A stretch of 64,000 nt of DNA from Psychrobacter sp. Choline-02u-9 (GTDB lineage Bacteria > Pseudomonadota > Gammaproteobacteria > Pseudomonadales > Moraxellaceae), in the NCBI RefSeq assembly GCF_002836505.1, contig NZ_PJBF01000046.1:18442-82441 (forward strand), written 5' to 3'. Both the position numbers and the translations under genes were made by a program. This document shows positions 28,725 to 37,664 of the stretch, piece after piece. Every line of letters starts with the position of its first letter. The first letter of the stretch is position 1. Under the pieces are notes generated by a model, which was given only the letters and a program-made list of their open reading frames with translations, had not been told where the DNA came from and did no database searches.

Positions 28725-28979
28725 ATGAGCTTTATTTGGATGATTATTGTAGGTTTAGTCGCAGGTTTATTAGCACGTGCTATCAAACCAGGTAATGACC
28801 CTATGGGTTGGGTTATGACTATCGTATTGGGTATCGTTGGTGCAATGCTAGGTGGTTTCCTAGCTGGCCTAATCGGTATTAACGCTGATGGCGGTTTCAC
28901 TGGTCTTATATTCTCAGTAATTGGTGCAATTATCCTACTGTTCTTATATGAAATGATTGTAAACAAACGCCGTGCATAA
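28725..28979 (+). CDS. GlsB/YeaQ/YmgE-family stress membrane protein
   Basis: An 84-residue, very hydrophobic Gly-rich protein of the transglycosylase-associated (GlsB/YeaQ/YmgE) family. It shows WMIIVGLVAGLLARAIKPG, then MTIVLGIVGAMLGGFLAGLIG and a third helix ending LLFLYEMIVNKRRA. Members are induced by general or envelope stress; their biochemical function is unknown. A good RBS (AGGAGA) precedes the ATG. The gene stands alone with its own terminator. The upstream IS1-family insertion is about 250 bp away and could affect its expression. Confidence 0.92.
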   Translation: MSFIWMIIVGLVAGLLARAIKPGNDPMGWVMTIVLGIVGAMLGGFLAGLIGINADGGFTGLIFSVIGAIILLFLYEMIVNKRRA

Positions 28980-29045
28980 TTAGTTATAAGCTGTGCATAG
29001 CTTGGTCATAAATTAATTACTAGCTAATTAAAATACTATATAAAC

Positions 29046-29073
29046 AAAGCCTTGCGTTAAGCAGGGCTTTTTT
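29046..29073 (+). terminator. Terminator after the glsB-like gene
   Basis: The 10-bp stem AAAGCCTTGC / GCAGGGCTTT (one G-U) has loop GTTAA and is followed by a T-run. Confidence 0.88.
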
Positions 29074-29213
29074 ATGCCATTTATCATCGAAATTTAGTCT
29101 TTCTATATACATATAGCATCATATGACTGCGAAAGTATTGATAAGCATTACTTTTGTCCCCATTTATCTTATAATATCAACCCTATTTTGTCCTTATCAT
29201 TGAGGTGAGCGTT

Positions 29214-29768
29214 ATGGCACTACTCCCTATCTTAAGTTACCCAGATCCTCGCTTGCGTACTATCGCCAAGCCTGTCAAGGAAGTGACTGCTGAAATCAAA
29301 ACCTTAATCGCAGACATGATCGAGACGATGTATGATGCTCAAGGCATTGGGCTTGCAGCCAGTCAAGTGGATCATCATATTCAGCTTATCGTTATGGATT
29401 TGTCTGAAGACAAAAGCTCTCCTAGAGTTTTTATCAATCCAAAAGTCACGCCACTGGTAGAAGAAAAGCAACCGTATGAAGAAGGCTGCTTATCTGTACC
29501 TAATGTCTATGACAAAGTCGAGCGTCCTAATAAAGTCCGTATCGAAGCGTTAGACGGTAACGGTGAGGTCATCGATGAGGTAGTTGAAGGATTGCTTGCT
29601 GTTTGTATCCAACATGAAATGGATCACCTAAATGGCGTAATCTTCGTTGACTACTTGTCTCGTCTTAAACAGACTCGTGCTCGTGATAAAGTCCGCAAAG
29701 TTCTTAAAATACGTGAAAAGCAAGAATCTCAATCAGCAGAAAAACAGACACAAGCCGTCAATTCTTAA
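29214..29768 (+). CDS. def: Peptide deformylase
   Basis: Def removes the formyl group from nascent N-terminal methionine. All three family motifs are present: GIGLAASQV (motif 1), EEGCLSVPN with the metal-binding Cys (motif 2) and QHEMDHLNG with the two His ligands and catalytic Glu (motif 3). The start at 29214 is chosen because GAGGTGAG lies 5 bases upstream and the family starts at [14 protein letters not shown]. An in-frame GTG three codons earlier overlaps that RBS. There are 184 residues, about 15 more than E. coli at the C-terminus (Gln/Lys-rich tail). The usual partner fmt is not adjacent. Confidence 0.96.
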   Translation: MALLPILSYPDPRLRTIAKPVKEVTAEIKTLIADMIETMYDAQGIGLAASQVDHHIQLIVMDLSEDKSSPRVFINPKVTPLVEEKQPYEEGCLSVPNVYDKVERPNKVRIEALDGNGEVIDEVVEGLLAVCIQHEMDHLNGVIFVDYLSRLKQTRARDKVRKVLKIREKQESQSAEKQTQAVNS

Positions 29769-29908
29769 AGCCCTACTCTTTATTCTTATCTTTTTATTTC
29801 GTCTTTATCCTTCACATAGTTACGTCTACAGTGGGTGTTAATATTTAGCATTCACTGTTTGGCGATAATTTTTCTAACCGATACAGTTTCCACAAAAGGT
29901 TTACTACT

Positions 29909-31090
29909 ATGACAATGATCAAAATTGACCAATATTTTGAACCTGCCAGCTGGCAGAAATTTACCAAGGCTGCTGAAGGTCGCGAGACGCCTTTCTTAGT
30001 AGTTGACCTTAGTCGTATCGAAACCAAATACCACGAAATGGTAAGCCTGTTTCCTAATGCAAAACTGCATTATGCAATGAAAGCTAGCCCGGCGGTGGAA
30101 GTAATCGATCTACTAGCAAACCTTGGTTCAAACTTTGACTGTGCCTCTATTTATGAGCTTGATCGCGTGCTTGGTTGCGGCGTTGAGCCATCTCGTATTT
30201 CGTATGGCAACACCATCAAAAAAGCTGAACATGTTAAATATGCTTTTGAGAAAGGCATCGATCTATATGCGACTGACTCAGAAGCGGATCTAAAAAACAT
30301 TGCCAAACACGCTCCAGGTTCTAAAGTATTTGTGCGTATCTTGGTGCAAGGATCAGAGACAGCAGAATGGCCATTATCACGTAAGTTTGGTTGCCATCCT
30401 AATATGGCAATCGACCTACTGGTTCAAGCACGCGAGCTTGGCTTGGTTCCTTATGGTATCTCGTTCCACGTCGGTAGCCAGCAAAAAGACGTCGCTGCAT
30501 GGGATGATGCATTATCTAAAGTTAAATATATGTTTGACTGGATGAAGAACGAAGAAGGTATCAAGCTGCAAATGATTAATTTGGGTGGTGGCTTCCCGAC
30601 CAATTACATCAGCGAAGTTAACCCTATTAAAGTCTATGCAGAAGAGATTACCAGCTATCTGACTGACGACTATAATGATGACGAAATGCCGGAGATTATT
30701 TTAGAGCCGGGTCGTTCGTTGGTTGGTGGTTCGGGCGTGTTGGTCAGTGATGTGGTACTGATCTCTCGTAAGTCTGATACCGATTTGACTCGTTGGGTAT
30801 ATACCGATGTTGGTCTATTCCAAGGCTTAATCGAGACGCTAGGTGAAGCTATCAAGTACCCTGTCTATACGCCCAAGATGGAAACGTCTACCAGCGAAGG
30901 TACAGTAGTACTGGCAGGCCCAACCTGTGATTCAACTGATATTATGTATGAAGAAGCAGGCTATCAGCTACCAGAAGAGCTTGAGATTGGTGATAAAATC
31001 TACTGGCTCACTACTGGTGCTTATACCAACTCTTACTCATCGGTAGAGTTCAATGGTTTTCCACCGCTCGAAGTGGTTTATATTGACTAG
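29909..31090 (+). CDS. PLP-dependent ornithine/lysine decarboxylase (fold type III)
   Basis: An alanine-racemase-fold decarboxylase of the eukaryote-like ornithine decarboxylase group, which in bacteria makes putrescine or cadaverine. The PLP lysine is Lys58 (LHYAMKASP). HVGSQ, the glycine-rich phosphate loop NLGGGFPTNY, EPGRSLVGG and the dimer-interface Cys340 (GPTCDSTD) follow. The length of 393 residues matches the short ODC type. Whether ornithine, lysine or both are used cannot be read from the sequence. It is transcribed alone and ends in a strong terminator. Confidence 0.93.
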   Translation: MTMIKIDQYFEPASWQKFTKAAEGRETPFLVVDLSRIETKYHEMVSLFPNAKLHYAMKASPAVEVIDLLANLGSNFDCASIYELDRVLGCGVEPSRISYGNTIKKAEHVKYAFEKGIDLYATDSEADLKNIAKHAPGSKVFVRILVQGSETAEWPLSRKFGCHPNMAIDLLVQARELGLVPYGISFHVGSQQKDVAAWDDALSKVKYMFDWMKNEEGIKLQMINLGGGFPTNYISEVNPIKVYAEEITSYLTDDYNDDEMPEIILEPGRSLVGGSGVLVSDVVLISRKSDTDLTRWVYTDVGLFQGLIETLGEAIKYPVYTPKMETSTSEGTVVLAGPTCDSTDIMYEEAGYQLPEELEIGDKIYWLTTGAYTNSYSSVEFNGFPPLEVVYID

Positions 31091-31104
31091 TATTTGTAAT
31101 GTTT

Positions 31105-31152
31105 CACAAAAAAGCGCGGCACGGTTAATACCCGTGTCGCGCTTTTTTGTGC
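31105..31152. terminator. Terminator between the decarboxylase and the secretin-like gene
   Basis: A long stem with arms CACAAAAAAGCGCG / CGCGCTTTTTTGTG and inner GC pairs, strong on both strands, between convergent genes. Confidence 0.92.
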
Positions 31153-31167
31153 GTAATGAATTAATAA

Positions 31168-32094
31168 CTAGTCAACTCTTAAAGAAATAGGCACGCTATT
31201 ATTGTTATTAATAGTTCGGCTACCGTTACTGGCGCTACTGCTTGAGTTTTGTGAAACTTGGCCAATCGTCACCCACTGCCCACGTGGCACGATAATCGTA
31301 CTGTTCAATCTTTGACCCCGAATAGCATTGCTAGCACTGTTAGTAGAATTGTTAGTAGAACTCATTTGATTATAAGGTGAATTCGGCTGCACTAACCTTT
31401 CTTCCACTTGGGATAGTTGTACTTCCACCTGTCCATTAGGCAGCAGTCTTGGTGTGACGGCAATACCTTGTGTCGTTGGCAGTAGTATTTGCTGCTGAAT
31501 CACGATCTGTGGTTTGAAGTTATCGTTAGCTGAACGATGATAAGTTGAATGATTATTAGGATTATAGGTTTGGGTGAGCGAGTAGAGCGTACCTGTGCTG
31601 ATGCTCGCCGCACTGCCAGACAACGTTTGTACTTGATATAGATTACTACTCTGCTGCTGGCTGCTACGTTGACTAATAATCCCTGCACCTTGAATACCAC
31701 GATTGGTAATAATAACCTGACCCTGCTGAATACTACCTTGCCTGCTACTACTATTGCCAACACGTACGGCGACCGTCAATGCCTGTGGCTGACGGTCAAT
31801 CTGAGACAACAATTGCTGTACCGCCTGATAATTGCGTGCCGTCGTTCGCAGTACCAATTTATCTTGATAGGTAGTCACTGTACCACCGTCTGCGCTACTA
31901 TTTAATTGCTGCCTAACTGCAGGTAACAAATTAGCCCCGCTATAAGTATGGATAACATAGGTTTGAGAAGTACTGGCTTGTACGGTAATTGGTAGAACCG
32001 TTAGACTCAATGCAAAGGCTGATAGGCTTGCAAGGTTGATGGTACAAACAGCACCAATCAGTCTATGACTAATATAACGTTTAATGCTATTCAT
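31168..32094 (-). CDS. Orphan secretin-like periplasmic protein
   Basis: A 308-residue exported protein with a signal (about 1-40). Residues 45-98 resemble a secretin N-type subdomain (YVIHTYSGANLLPAVRQQL, then LRTTARNYQAVQQLLSQIDRQPQALTVAVRVG). The middle is Gln/Ser/Asn-rich. The C-terminal part carries two secretin-core-like motifs: VTPRLLPNGQVEVQLSQVEE and LNSTIIVPRGQWVTIGQV. It is much shorter than a true type II/III secretin and lacks the complete beta-barrel. It lies downstream of dapB on the same strand (77 bp). The function is unknown; a pilotin-independent or degenerate secretin relative is possible. GGGAG precedes the ATG. Confidence 0.75.
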   Translation of the reverse strand: MNSIKRYISHRLIGAVCTINLASLSAFALSLTVLPITVQASTSQTYVIHTYSGANLLPAVRQQLNSSADGGTVTTYQDKLVLRTTARNYQAVQQLLSQIDRQPQALTVAVRVGNSSSRQGSIQQGQVIITNRGIQGAGIISQRSSQQQSSNLYQVQTLSGSAASISTGTLYSLTQTYNPNNHSTYHRSANDNFKPQIVIQQQILLPTTQGIAVTPRLLPNGQVEVQLSQVEERLVQPNSPYNQMSSTNNSTNSASNAIRGQRLNSTIIVPRGQWVTIGQVSQNSSSSASNGSRTINNNNSVPISLRVD

Positions 32095-32171
32095 ACCTAC
32101 TCCCTTGCTGCTATTAAGTCATCGAGCCATCAGTTATAACGCTAAACTTGACCGTCAACCATAAATAGTCG

Positions 32172-33002
32172 TTAGTCACTTAATCCAAGTACATCTTGCA
32201 TGTTGTACTGACCTACTTCCTGCTCAACAACCCAAGTTGCGGCACGTACTGCACCAGCGGCAAATGTCATGCGCGCGCGTGCACGATGGGTAATCTCGAC
32301 CACTTCGCCATCTGCGATAAACATCACAGTATGATCACCTACGATTTCGCCACCACGTACTGCGTGAATACCAATTGTCCCAGATTCGCGCTCGCCAGTT
32401 TGTCCTTCGCGGCCATAGATAGCAACGTCTTTTAGGTTCTGTCCACGCGCTTCCGCGACGGCTTCGGCCATCATATACGCCGTACCAGAAGGCGCATCAA
32501 TTTTATGCTTATGATGTGCCTCAATGATTTCTACATCAGCATCATTACCAAACGCTTTGGCAGCCATACCGAGTAGCTTCAATGATAAATTGACGCCTGT
32601 CGAATAGTTGCCCGCATATACGATAGTGATTTTCTCACTTGCTTTTGCCAGCACTTGTTCTTGCTGTTCATTGAATCCTGTGGTACCGATGACCATAGCA
32701 ACATTATGCTCAGCACAAACTTGCATGTTTTCTTCAGTGGCATCAGGCAAGCTAAAATCAATCAGTACATCGATATCGTTAATCACAGCGGCTAAGTCAT
32801 CAACGATTTGCACGTTTAAATGACCGATAGCAGCAACTTCGCCGGCATCTGCTCCAACTAGGCTAGACCCTTGACGCTCAATTGCTGCTTTTAATGTAGT
32901 TTGCGGGTTATTCTGTACTGCCTCGATAAGCATACGACCCATACGGCCGCCTGCACCAATTACCCCAACATTGATAGATTTATTATTTACTTGTTCGCTC
33001 AT
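32172..33002 (-). CDS. dapB: 4-hydroxy-tetrahydrodipicolinate reductase
   Basis: DapB catalyses the second committed step of lysine and diaminopimelate synthesis with NAD(P)H. The N-terminal GVIGAGGRMGRMLIEAV binds the dinucleotide. The catalytic-site segment EIIEAHHKHKIDAPSGTA is intact, as is HAVRGGEIVGDHTVMF. The length (276) is normal. AAGG precedes the ATG. It follows dnaJ on the same strand but is separated from it by a terminator. In many gammaproteobacteria dapB also follows dnaJ or carAB. Confidence 0.97.
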   Translation of the reverse strand: MSEQVNNKSINVGVIGAGGRMGRMLIEAVQNNPQTTLKAAIERQGSSLVGADAGEVAAIGHLNVQIVDDLAAVINDIDVLIDFSLPDATEENMQVCAEHNVAMVIGTTGFNEQQEQVLAKASEKITIVYAGNYSTGVNLSLKLLGMAAKAFGNDADVEIIEAHHKHKIDAPSGTAYMMAEAVAEARGQNLKDVAIYGREGQTGERESGTIGIHAVRGGEIVGDHTVMFIADGEVVEITHRARARMTFAAGAVRAATWVVEQEVGQYNMQDVLGLSD

Positions 33003-33110
33003 GTTTTTACCTTAGATGTTTTATATTTAGTGAAACTATTTTTGACTATCATTTATCGTAAGTTTAGCAAATATCATCACATGAATGGCTTTTTATACCA
33101 TCAATAAAAA

Positions 33111-33145
33111 GCCCAAAGGTTTCATGTGAAACCTTTGGGCTTAGT
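33111..33145 (-). terminator. dnaJ terminator built around a parS-like palindrome
   Basis: A perfect 30-bp palindrome (33111-33140; 14-bp arms starting GCCCAAAGG, 2-base centre) between dnaJ and dapB. On the minus strand it is followed by CTTTTTATT, so it looks like the dnaJ terminator. Its centre (33118-33133, GGTTTCATGTGAAACC) differs from the parS core at one position. Confidence 0.85.
33118..33133. other. parS-like site within the dnaJ terminator
   Basis: The core GTTTCATGTGAAAC has one mismatch from the 14-bp parS core (C to T at the centre). It coincides with the centre of the terminator palindrome, so it could be either a functional ParB site or a coincidental terminator sequence. Confidence 0.5.
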
Positions 33146-33175
33146 TTAATACTAGCTACTTAGTTAGATTATTTC

Positions 33176-34312
33176 TTAATCGAATAAGTCGCCGATTTTT
33201 TTGAAGAATGACTTCTTATGCGGCGACTGTTGATGCTTGCTATCGTCATCCAACGTGTCTTGGAATTGGCGTAGCAAGTCTTTTTGCTCACGAGTCAGAT
33301 TCACTGGCGTTTCAATAACCACACGGCAAATCAAATCACCTTTCATGGTAGTACGGACTGGCGTTACGCCTTTGCCGCGTACACGCAGTAACTTACCGCT
33401 TTGCGTACCTTCTGCCACTTTGATTTTTACTTTGCCATCTAAGGTTGGGATTTCGACTTCTTTGCCCAATGCTGCATCAGTAATGCTTACTGGTACATCC
33501 ATATATAGGTCAGCGCCTTGACGGGTAAAGACATTGTGCTGTTTGACGCGTACTTCGACATATAGATCGCCGTTTTGTACGCCAGCGCCGCCTGCCTCGC
33601 CTTCGCCTGCTAGACGAACGCGATCACCATCATCGACGCCTGCAGGGATAGAGACTTCTAACGTGCGTGATTTGTCTTTTACGCCGTTACCATGACAGTC
33701 CGAACAAGGGTTTTTGATCTGTTTACCAGTACCGCCGCAATGAGGACAAGCTTGCTGTACCGCAAAGAAACCTTGCTGCATACGTACTTGACCTTGGCCA
33801 TGACAAGTCTGACAGGTGACCACATCAGACGCATTTTTTGCCCCTTTACCATCACAGGTATCACAAGGCGCAGGAGCCGTGAAACTGATTTCTTTTTTGC
33901 AGCCACGTACGGCTTCTTCTAATGTCAGCTCAATCACATAACGCAAGTCAGAGCCGCGACGCGAACGCCCACCGCCGCCGCCACGCTGCTGACCGAAGAT
34001 ATCACCGAAGTTACCAAAGATATCGCCAAAGATATCTTGGAAGTTGCCACCACCTGCGCCGCCGAAGCCGCCGCCACCCATGCCGTTTTCAAAGGCTGCA
34101 TGGCCCATACGGTCGTAGGCTGAACGTTTCTCTTCGTCGCTTAATACTTCATAAGCCATTGAAGCTTCTTTGAATTTGTCTTCCGAATCAGGATCATCAG
34201 AGTTGCGATCTGGATGGTATTTCATGGCAAGCTTACGGTAGGCTCGCTTAATTTCTTTGCTGTCAGCGGTCTTGCTGACACCTAATATTTCATAAAAATC
34301 GCGCTTACTCAT
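33176..34312 (-). CDS. dnaJ: Chaperone protein DnaJ
   Basis: DnaJ is the main J-domain co-chaperone of DnaK. The J domain contains HPD in [11 protein letters not shown] Gly-rich linker ([13 protein letters not shown]) and four zinc-binding CxxCxGxG repeats follow ([32 protein letters not shown]). The C-terminal substrate-binding domains are complete. There are 378 residues from the start at 34312, which is preceded by GGAGAG; an earlier in-frame ATG would add nine residues and is unlikely. dnaK is not adjacent in this window. Confidence 0.97.
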   Translation of the reverse strand: MSKRDFYEILGVSKTADSKEIKRAYRKLAMKYHPDRNSDDPDSEDKFKEASMAYEVLSDEEKRSAYDRMGHAAFENGMGGGGFGGAGGGNFQDIFGDIFGNFGDIFGQQRGGGGGRSRRGSDLRYVIELTLEEAVRGCKKEISFTAPAPCDTCDGKGAKNASDVVTCQTCHGQGQVRMQQGFFAVQQACPHCGGTGKQIKNPCSDCHGNGVKDKSRTLEVSIPAGVDDGDRVRLAGEGEAGGAGVQNGDLYVEVRVKQHNVFTRQGADLYMDVPVSITDAALGKEVEIPTLDGKVKIKVAEGTQSGKLLRVRGKGVTPVRTTMKGDLICRVVIETPVNLTREQKDLLRQFQDTLDDDSKHQQSPHKKSFFKKIGDLFD

Positions 34313-34412
34313 GCTCTCTCCTATCGTCTTTACAGCCACACCGGCTTGTCAAATCATCAGCTCAATTGATAACTGTCTTAATCTTATTCGTGATTCTTAG
34401 CTAGTGGATATG

Positions 34413-34433
34413 TATAATGTTTCACATGAAACA
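34413..34433. other. parS-like site beside a -10-like sequence upstream of dnaJ
   Basis: TGTTTCACATGAAACA (34418-34433) has one mismatch to the parS consensus. A plus-strand TATAAT at 34413-34418 overlaps its first base. It lies between divergent dnaJ and the DUF2939-type gene. Confidence 0.55.
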
Positions 34434-34735
34434 TAACAACTCACTAGGCCATAGAACCATAATGCTTAGACTTAACCAACAAATACGGTGAAGGCTGCTT
34501 AGCCAAATCAATTATAAAAAGTTTGCGCTATTTATGGAGATGGTCTGCTGATTTATCAAGCTCTTAAATGATGAAATTAGCAGTTGGCATCGCTGCGGCA
34601 AAAGCCAAACGATTCATTAAGGTTACTGCAAAGCTTTTCGTACCTGAGCGATGCCCAGTCGTGCTAATATTTACCGCCACATCTACGGTCATTTATACTC
34701 ATAGTGATGACGATTGCGACAAGGTATCAAGTCTT

Positions 34736-35386
34736 ATGAAAAAGCTGGTTATTCTATTAATCATCATTGCGGTAGCAGTGTATGCAGGTTCGCCTTATTA
34801 CAGTGCTTATCAGCTCAAAAACGCTTATGACGATAAAGACGGTGCCACTATCGCAGCGGCTATTGATTATGAGCAAGTGCGACCAAGCGTCCAAAATCAG
34901 CTAACCAGCCAATTTGCGACGACAATGACTAAGTACCCACTAATTTCTGAGTTGGGCGGTGAGCCGTTGACCGAAGCCGCGAATGGTTTTATCGCGCAGG
35001 CAGTTGAAGGGGCTATCACTCCGCAAAATATCGAAAAAGTGATTAATACCCAAGGTCAAGCCAATACAGCAACCAAAGAGCTAGCCGCAGCATGGGCCAT
35101 CGCTAGCGATCAAGTTGACTTGAAAAACCTAATTCAGAGCTTAATCATTCAGCGTGGTGATGTCGATGCCGTGGTCAAAAGCCAAATGCAGCAAGTCATG
35201 AAAAAACAAGCTGCCGAACTTGAACAGCATGTCGCCCAAGGCAATGACAGTGAAAAGCCAACGCTTAGCTACTGCGGTATCAACTGCTTTAGTATTAGTG
35301 GTCAGGTAAAAGGCTACCCTCTCACTATCGAGATGCAGCGTGAAGGGCTTATCAATTGGAAAATTATTGATATTGTCTTACCATAA
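34736..35386 (+). CDS. DUF2939-type membrane-anchored protein
   Basis: A 216-residue protein with one N-terminal membrane anchor or uncleaved signal (MKKLVILLIIIAVAVYAGS) and the DUF2939 pattern SPYYSAYQLKNAYDDKDGATIAAAIDYEQVRPSVQNQLTSQF. An amphipathic helical region and a C-terminal beta part with two Cys (SYCGINCFSI) follow. The function is unknown. I start it at 34736 because AAGGT lies upstream and DUF2939 proteins begin there. An in-frame ATG at 34568 would add 56 residues including a second hydrophobic run. Confidence 0.85.
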   Translation: MKKLVILLIIIAVAVYAGSPYYSAYQLKNAYDDKDGATIAAAIDYEQVRPSVQNQLTSQFATTMTKYPLISELGGEPLTEAANGFIAQAVEGAITPQNIEKVINTQGQANTATKELAAAWAIASDQVDLKNLIQSLIIQRGDVDAVVKSQMQQVMKKQAAELEQHVAQGNDSEKPTLSYCGINCFSISGQVKGYPLTIEMQREGLINWKIIDIVLP

Positions 35387-35430
35387 ATTATTTAAGACAG
35401 CTTTTGAGATGCAAAAATGTCTGAATAGAA

Positions 35431-35475
35431 CCAAAAAAACCGCCCTATGAACTGATTCATAAGGCGGTTTTTTTA
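35431..35475. terminator. Terminator between the DUF2939-type gene and dsbC
   Basis: The arms AAAACCGCC..TATGAA / TTCATA..GGCGGTTTT contain one mismatch. T7 and A7 flank it, between convergent genes. Confidence 0.88.
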
Positions 35476-35539
35476 CATTGTTTAGCAGTCCAATATCTTA
35501 AAGTTTTGAATTGCTAGAACACCCAACCATACCAGTCGA

Positions 35540-36604
35540 TTATTCAACACCCAAGAATTCTAGAAATTCTGGGCTTTCAAAACTCGCCTGATATAGCACG
35601 CCATCTTCACGATAGATTGCAGGCGTCGCCATTACCGCGAGTCCAGCTGCTTTTTCACGATTGGGTGTCACATGGTCAACTGTACAACTTGCTGATGCAG
35701 GCGTCATTTCACCCTGTAGCATCGCTTTGTCAAATGCCTGACGACGACTGTCTTCATCCGCTTGGCACCAGATACCACGCATCTGCTTCGGTGACGCATC
35801 ATATATCGGATAGCCGATGACATTGACCGTCACGCCTTTTGCATTGAGTGATGGCACTTGGTGATGCAGGCGGCGGCAGTAAGGGCAGTTCACATCATCT
35901 GCCACATAGATAACGGCTCTCTCAGTAGTGGTCGCTGGATAAGTAATCAGCTGGCTTTTGTCCAATGACGCAAACACCGACTGGTTTTTATGTTTTTCAA
36001 AGTTCTCATCGAGGCCGATAAATTGACCGTTTTCGATGACTGATATTTCACCATCGGTAATATACTGCGCATCATCTGATAGTAAAAACGGCACGCCTTC
36101 TAGGGTTGCGCCCCAGATGACCCCCGGTACTGCGGTATAAAAGAATGGTGTTTTCGCGCTCATGCTCTTAAGCGCCGCCATATTTGCTAGCATAGACGAT
36201 TTGACTGAGGCACTGACAGGTTTGCCTACTTGCGTACTCGTGCTACGTACTGGTGTTTTGGTGACAACTTGCTTACTTGGGTTTTTCTGTAGCTCACCCT
36301 GAATGACGTAACGACCATCTTCGGTGATGTGCAGCGGCAACTGGCCAGCCAAATTCACTTGATACATATTGGGCAGTTTGGATGGCACAATAGAAGTAAT
36401 CTTTGTTTTGATGCCTGCTTGGGTCAGTACTTGGCGCAATCGCTTATCAACAGTCGCACTCACTGCTTGAGCTAATTGCGAATTTGTAGTGCTTTGCGTT
36501 ACGTTATTGCTATTAGCATCCGCTGAACTTGGCTGAGCGCAAGCAGTGGTTGCTAATAGCATGACGCTGATTAGGCTAGCGGACTTACATACAGGTAGTG
36601 TCAC
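35540..36604 (-). CDS. dsbC: DsbC-type thiol:disulfide interchange protein
   Basis: A periplasmic disulfide isomerase. The N-terminal part is a DsbC/DsbG dimerisation domain duplicated in tandem: two blocks each carry the pattern VPGVIW..LEG.PFLLSDDAQYITDGE and related strands (about residues 58-100 and 150-195). The catalytic thioredoxin domain has CPYC in DDVNCPYCRRLHH and the cis-Pro segment MATPAIY, with a second Cys pair (IWCQADE and SASCTVDH). The start is GTG with AGGAA upstream. The signal ends in TTACAQ, which resembles a lipobox, so it could be lipid-anchored. 354 residues is about 120 more than E. coli DsbC. Confidence 0.88.
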   Translation of the reverse strand: MTLPVCKSASLISVMLLATTACAQPSSADANSNNVTQSTTNSQLAQAVSATVDKRLRQVLTQAGIKTKITSIVPSKLPNMYQVNLAGQLPLHITEDGRYVIQGELQKNPSKQVVTKTPVRSTSTQVGKPVSASVKSSMLANMAALKSMSAKTPFFYTAVPGVIWGATLEGVPFLLSDDAQYITDGEISVIENGQFIGLDENFEKHKNQSVFASLDKSQLITYPATTTERAVIYVADDVNCPYCRRLHHQVPSLNAKGVTVNVIGYPIYDASPKQMRGIWCQADEDSRRQAFDKAMLQGEMTPASASCTVDHVTPNREKAAGLAVMATPAIYREDGVLYQASFESPEFLEFLGVE

Positions 36605-36823
36605 AGAGAGATTCCTATCTGGTTTTTAATAATGGCAGTTTTCAATATTAAGACCAATTCCAAAGCTACCACTCACTGAAAGGTAGCAATACATTTTCTG
36701 ATTAGTCAGCTTTTTGGAATTGGTTTAAACATTGTCTATCATAAAAATATAGATAAAAAAGACTGTAGCATATGGGATAGTTTTGCAAAGCACTAAATGG
36801 CTAATGTCGCAAAACTGCTATAG

Positions 36824-37270
36824 TCAATCCAAAATAAAAGAAGTACAACCCATATTATGAAATAGTTTAGGTAGATTATTCTCCATCCAACCTTGTCGTA
36901 GAAACTTAGCTTGTGCCCATTTCTTTTCAATAGGATTTAAGTCAGGACTATAGGATGGTAGAAATAAAAGCCTGTGACCATGCCTATTCAGAAGACTTTT
37001 CACTCGTTTATGAAAGCTGGCATTATCCATGACGATTACGCATTTAGTTTTAAGGCTTGGAATGAGCGTGTATTTGCACCAGTCATAGAATATATCGCCA
37101 TTGATGTTTTTCTCAAAGTAATCAAGCGCAAAAAGCATCTTTTCATACAGAGCACCGATGACATTGGTACGTTTTTTAGCTTGCCAATTGTAGCTATCAA
37201 TACAAGGTTTACCTATCGGTGCATAGCCATAAGGACGAATAGTTTCAGCCTCAAAGCCACTCTCATCCAT
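36824..37270 (-). CDS. IS630-family transposase, catalytic part (second frame)
   Basis: This frame encodes the DDE catalytic domain: YMDESGFEAETIRPYGYAPIG (first Asp), VIVMDNASFH (second Asp) and LLFLPSYSPDLNPIEKKWA (Glu). The 148 residues from the first ATG are only part. The frame is open upstream to the A8 run at 37365-37372 and reads KKTLAHPKACSIKRAVYKN there, so a +1 (or -2) slip in the run would join it to the upstream frame as a single protein of about 275 residues. Confidence 0.88.
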   Translation of the reverse strand: MDESGFEAETIRPYGYAPIGKPCIDSYNWQAKKRTNVIGALYEKMLFALDYFEKNINGDIFYDWCKYTLIPSLKTKCVIVMDNASFHKRVKSLLNRHGHRLLFLPSYSPDLNPIEKKWAQAKFLRQGWMENNLPKLFHNMGCTSFILD

Positions 37271-37316
37271 ATAGACAACGGGATAGCCTTGCTGCTTAAA
37301 ATGATCAAGCTTATTC

Positions 37317-37664
37317 TTATATACCGCTCTTTTTATTGAACACGCTTTTGGATGTGCTAAGGTCTTTTTTTTGGCTGATATTTAATCTTTTTAAGGCATA
37401 GCCAATACCTGATTTACTACAGTTTAAACGACGAGCTCGCTCATACAGGTAGTCATCTGGGTATTGATTAACGTCTTGTAGAAGGGCTTCATTGGGTATA
37501 CTGCTTGGCGTTTTGACTCTGGTCGTTTGGATGCTTGGGTCTATAAGCCAGCGCTGTAGTGTACTCTTGCTGATATTATAAAAAATACAGGCCTGACGGA
37601 TGCTCATGTCTTTTTGCTCAATGTTTTTGATAACTTGTGCTCGAAAATCTGCTGAGTAGGTCAT
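37317..37664 (-). CDS. IS630-family transposase, DNA-binding part (first frame)
   Basis: The first frame encodes the N-terminal helix-turn-helix region: MTYSADFRAQVIKNIEQ, IRQACIFYNISKSTLQRWL and the second helical DNA-binding part SGIGYALKRLNISQKK. It ends in unrelated residues (DLSTSKSVFNKKSGI) after the A8 run, consistent with loss of frame there. The joined protein would have the usual IS630 length. Confidence 0.88.
   Translation of the reverse strand: MTYSADFRAQVIKNIEQKDMSIRQACIFYNISKSTLQRWLIDPSIQTTRVKTPSSIPNEALLQDVNQYPDDYLYERARRLNCSKSGIGYALKRLNISQKKDLSTSKSVFNKKSGI

Noticed and set aside
28712..28966. A frame antisense to the GlsB-like gene
   Set aside because: It mirrors the repetitive hydrophobic coding sequence of the GlsB-like gene; the plus-strand frame has the RBS, terminator and family match.
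31101..31113. GTTTCACAAAAAA as a possible parS half-site
   Set aside because: Only one half matches; the rest belongs to the decarboxylase terminator stem.
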